From contig NZ_VCBC01000005.1 of the NCBI RefSeq assembly GCF_005843925.1, forward strand, positions 280,672-344,671: a stretch of DNA of 64,000 nucleotides. The letters are read 5' to 3'. Of this stretch, positions 61,784-64,000 are shown piece after piece. This stretch comes from Thalassotalea litorea (lineage in GTDB: Bacteria > Pseudomonadota > Gammaproteobacteria > Enterobacterales > Alteromonadaceae). Every line of letters begins with the position of its first letter. Positions within the stretch are counted from its first letter, which is position 1. The translations under genes and the position numbers were made by a program. The notes under the pieces were generated by a model. The model had not been told where the DNA came from. It was given only the letters and a program-made list of their open reading frames with translations, and did not search any database.

Positions 61784-63580
61784 ATGCAACGGCTTAATCA
61801 ACAACAAATTCAGGACAAACTTGGCTTTATCAATCAATATTTAACCGCGACCAATGCCGCAGATGGCTCCACCATGGACGCCAATGCCAACGTAACTCAA
61901 AAAAACATTGCGACCCTCGAGTCGGAAATCATGAAAGATTTCTTTATTCAACTTAATCGGGCTCAGGTTGCTGATAAAATAGAGGAATTATTCGGATCTG
62001 ATTTGGCACAGGAGTACCATCGACAAATAGAAGCCCATGAAATCTACGTCCATGATGAAACCAGTTTAAAACCCTATTGTGCGTCCATCTCTCTTTATCC
62101 TTTCTTACTCGACGGTCTGACCAAACTCGGTGGCGAGTCTAAAGCGCCGCAACACCTGGCATCCTTTTGCGGCAGTTTCGTTAATTTGGTGTTTGCCGTC
62201 AGTGCACAATTTGCCGGTGCCATTGCAACGGTCGAGTTTTTAACTTATTTCGATTATTTTGCGCGTAAAGAGTTCGGCGATGACTACTTACAAACCCATG
62301 CCGGAGAAATCGCCAATCATCTTCAGCACGTTGTTTATGCCCTTAACCAACCTGCCGCAGCGCGTGGCTATCAAAGCGTATTCTGGAACATTTCTTTGTA
62401 TGATGAGCATTACTTTGATGCCTTATTTGGGGAGTTTGTATTCCCTTGTTTTAGCAAGCCACAATGGTCCAGCATTAAGCAATTACAGGAATTCTTTTTA
62501 ACCTGGTTTAATCAGGAAAGAGAAAAAAGCATTCTTACCTTCCCAGTCGTCACGGCGGCGATGTTAACCGAAAACAAGCAAGTCAAAGACAAGGATTTTG
62601 CCCAGATGTGTGCCGCTCAGATCAGTGCCGGTAATTCATTTTTTGTCTATCAATCAGAAAATGCAGATTCTCTGGCATCTTGTTGTCGGTTGAGAAACGA
62701 GATCAGTGACAATACGTTTTCTTATACCTTAGGCGCGGGTGGCATTGCCACAGGGTCAATCAATGTTATCACCTTGAACGTTAACCGCCTGGTGCAGGAA
62801 AAGCGTAATATTGCCGATGAAATTGACAAAATCCATAAATACCAGGTGGCCTATCGCAAATTAATGGAATCGTACCTACAGGCGGGCATGCTACCGGTCT
62901 ATGACGCCGGCTTTATCAGTTTGGAAAAACAATTTCTCACCATCGGTATTAACGGCATGGTCGAAGCCGCAGAATATATGGGTATTATCCCTGGCAACAA
63001 TCGCAAATATCAGAACTTTGTCGATAGCCTGTTAAAACCGATTTATGATGCAAACCGCGCCGCAAAACAGCATTTCGGATACATGTTCAATACCGAGTTT
63101 GTTCCTGCCGAAAATCTCGGGGTAAAAAATGCGATCTGGGATAAACAAATTGGCCTTGCGGTGTTGCGAGATTGCTATAACTCGTATTTTTATGCCGTTG
63201 AAGATGATGAAATCATTCATCTCGATAAATTTATACTGCACGGCAAGGAATATACCCGCTACCTTGATGGCGGCTCCGCATTGCATCTAAATTTAGAGCA
63301 GAGCGTTAGCGAAAAAAATGCGCTGAATTTGCTCAATATCGCCGCGGCAACTGGCTGCAATTATTTTTGCATCAATGTAAAAATCACCCTATGTAACAGC
63401 TGTGAGCATATTGATAAAAAAACATTACAAGCCTGCCCTGCTTGTCAGTCAACGGATATTGATCACGGTACTCGGGTCATCGGTTACCTAAAACGTGTTT
63501 CCGCATTTAGCAAAGGCCGACGACAGGAGCATCAGCGTCGCCACTATCATGCAATTCCGAAACAAACGCACAAGGTATGA
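61784..63580 (+). CDS. nrdD: Anaerobic ribonucleoside-triphosphate reductase
   Basis: 598 residues from ATG 61784 (AGGA at 61771-61774, spacing 9; ATG 61775 would touch the site). Class III reductase: NVTQKNIATLESEI at the start, active-site and barrel motifs through SVFWNISLYD and SLASCCRLRNEISDNTFSYTLGAGGIATGSINVITLN, a C-terminal zinc site (CNSCEHIDKKTLQACPACQS) and the glycyl-radical loop RVIGYLKRVSAFS with its Gly near residue 567. It lacks a complete N-terminal ATP-cone. It makes dNTPs without oxygen. A downstream array of palindromes begins 7 bases after its stop. Confidence 0.93.
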   Translation: MQRLNQQQIQDKLGFINQYLTATNAADGSTMDANANVTQKNIATLESEIMKDFFIQLNRAQVADKIEELFGSDLAQEYHRQIEAHEIYVHDETSLKPYCASISLYPFLLDGLTKLGGESKAPQHLASFCGSFVNLVFAVSAQFAGAIATVEFLTYFDYFARKEFGDDYLQTHAGEIANHLQHVVYALNQPAAARGYQSVFWNISLYDEHYFDALFGEFVFPCFSKPQWSSIKQLQEFFLTWFNQEREKSILTFPVVTAAMLTENKQVKDKDFAQMCAAQISAGNSFFVYQSENADSLASCCRLRNEISDNTFSYTLGAGGIATGSINVITLNVNRLVQEKRNIADEIDKIHKYQVAYRKLMESYLQAGMLPVYDAGFISLEKQFLTIGINGMVEAAEYMGIIPGNNRKYQNFVDSLLKPIYDANRAAKQHFGYMFNTEFVPAENLGVKNAIWDKQIGLAVLRDCYNSYFYAVEDDEIIHLDKFILHGKEYTRYLDGGSALHLNLEQSVSEKNALNLLNIAAATGCNYFCINVKITLCNSCEHIDKKTLQACPACQSTDIDHGTRVIGYLKRVSAFSKGRRQEHQRRHYHAIPKQTHKV

Positions 63581-63586
63581 GGTATC

Positions 63587-63887
63587 GGGAATTGAAATTC
63601 CCTCAGGTCGAAAAAGAAACAAATTTCTTTGGGTGGAAATTACGATAAATCGTAATGGAGGGATAATGCGCAAAACGCAATAGGTGGATAACGTTTCATT
63701 TTATGAAACGTTGGTAAAAGCCGCAAAAACTTGCGTCATTCCCTGCCACGACTGGGAATCTATCGGCATCGGTTGAACGGCGGCTTTGTGCCAACAACGG
63801 GAGTTGAAACTCCCTTAGTACGTATCGCAAGCGATACTCCGGGAACGCGACGAAAAACGTCGCTTCGAGTTCGCTGATGCCATCAGC
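63587..63887. repeat. Array of eleven different small palindromes with short linkers
   Basis: Palindromes at 63587-63602, 63613-63630, 63640-63655, 63667-63679, 63690-63712 (10-bp stem, arm AACGTTTCAT), 63722-63735, 63738-63759, 63799-63814, 63823-63836, 63847-63863 and 63873-63887. Stems are 4-10 bp with 1-10 base loops. The first four begin 26-27 bases apart. Arms differ in sequence, yet linkers resemble each other (GGTGGA-like up to 63720, later CTCCGGGA, TTCGAGTT and CTCCGAGT). The unit ATTCCC..GGGAAT (63738-63759) resembles REP-type repeats. No frame crosses the region. The tail 63888-64000 holds nothing else recognisable. Confidence 0.75.
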
Positions 63888-64000
63888 TCCGAGTACACGC
63901 TGTTTCGAGTGAAAAACAACCTAACCTCGCGTCATTCCCTATATGGACTCCCGTTTCATTTCAAGGATACTATCAAAATAAATTGTAAAACTGCTTCCGC

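Noticed and set aside
63587..63887. CRISPR array
   Set aside because: There is no constant repeat: the palindromic parts differ and only the linkers resemble each other; no cas gene is near.

Overview
The window reads as chromosomal DNA of a marine, facultatively anaerobic, agar-degrading gammaproteobacterium, most likely an Alteromonadales member (Colwelliaceae/Alteromonadaceae type). This rests on gene content: two GH50 agarase-type lipoproteins, a TonB-dependent receptor with a flavin halogenase and SapC, a full NarGHJI nitrate reductase, anaerobic NrdD/NrdG, and typical gammaproteobacterial housekeeping genes (DUF2956, RhlE, Csp). I see no rRNA, tRNA, CRISPR, phage or complete insertion sequence.

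Layout. 1-1837 (minus): start of a GH94-type phosphorylase/hydrolase, cut by the window edge, translationally overlapping a GPH sugar symporter. 2.3-3.4 kb (plus): cold-shock protein and small ORFs. 3.4-8.6 kb (minus): a five-gene envelope cluster (LolA-like periplasmic protein, two FtsX/MacB-type permeases, an ATPase, an outer-membrane barrel). 8.9-16.3 kb: secreted subtilisin, frameshifted HutD remnant, DUF2956, RhlE helicase, a MITE-like element, an exported amidohydrolase and an M20 peptidase. 16.4-31.1 kb (minus): the agar-type utilisation locus (SapC, halogenase, TonB receptor, SMP-30 lactonase, GH50, sugar-acid MFS, enolase-superfamily dehydratase/cycloisomerase, FadR-type regulator, second GH50). 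A palindrome ATTGTTAACAAT lies in front of three of these genes and is the likely operator of the regulator. 31.3-33.9 kb: a DUF1501/DUF1800 pair.

34.3-38.0 kb (plus): a compact trio (trimethyllysine/butyrobetaine-type dioxygenase, threonine-aldolase-type PLP enzyme, aldehyde dehydrogenase) that matches, step for step, the eukaryotic route from trimethyllysine to gamma-butyrobetaine, the carnitine precursor. This is the most interesting metabolic candidate. 38.0-42.8 kb (minus): slipin/NfeD pair, DUF4242 protein, AbgT transporter.

43.3-63.6 kb is an anaerobic respiration block. MobA-MoaB-MoaC-MoaD-MoaE, ModABC and MoeB make and supply the molybdenum cofactor. NarX diverges from narGHJI, whose promoter carries an exact FNR box and a NarL-like site. 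A PpiC-type isomerase, a DsbA-fold protein, a carbonic anhydrase, a small Cys-tailed protein and NrdG/NrdD follow. moaA, moeA, narL and narK are not in the window. The last 400 bases hold an unexplained array of at least eleven different small palindromes separated by short similar linkers.

Functions come from recognised family motifs in the translated sequence; no database search was run.
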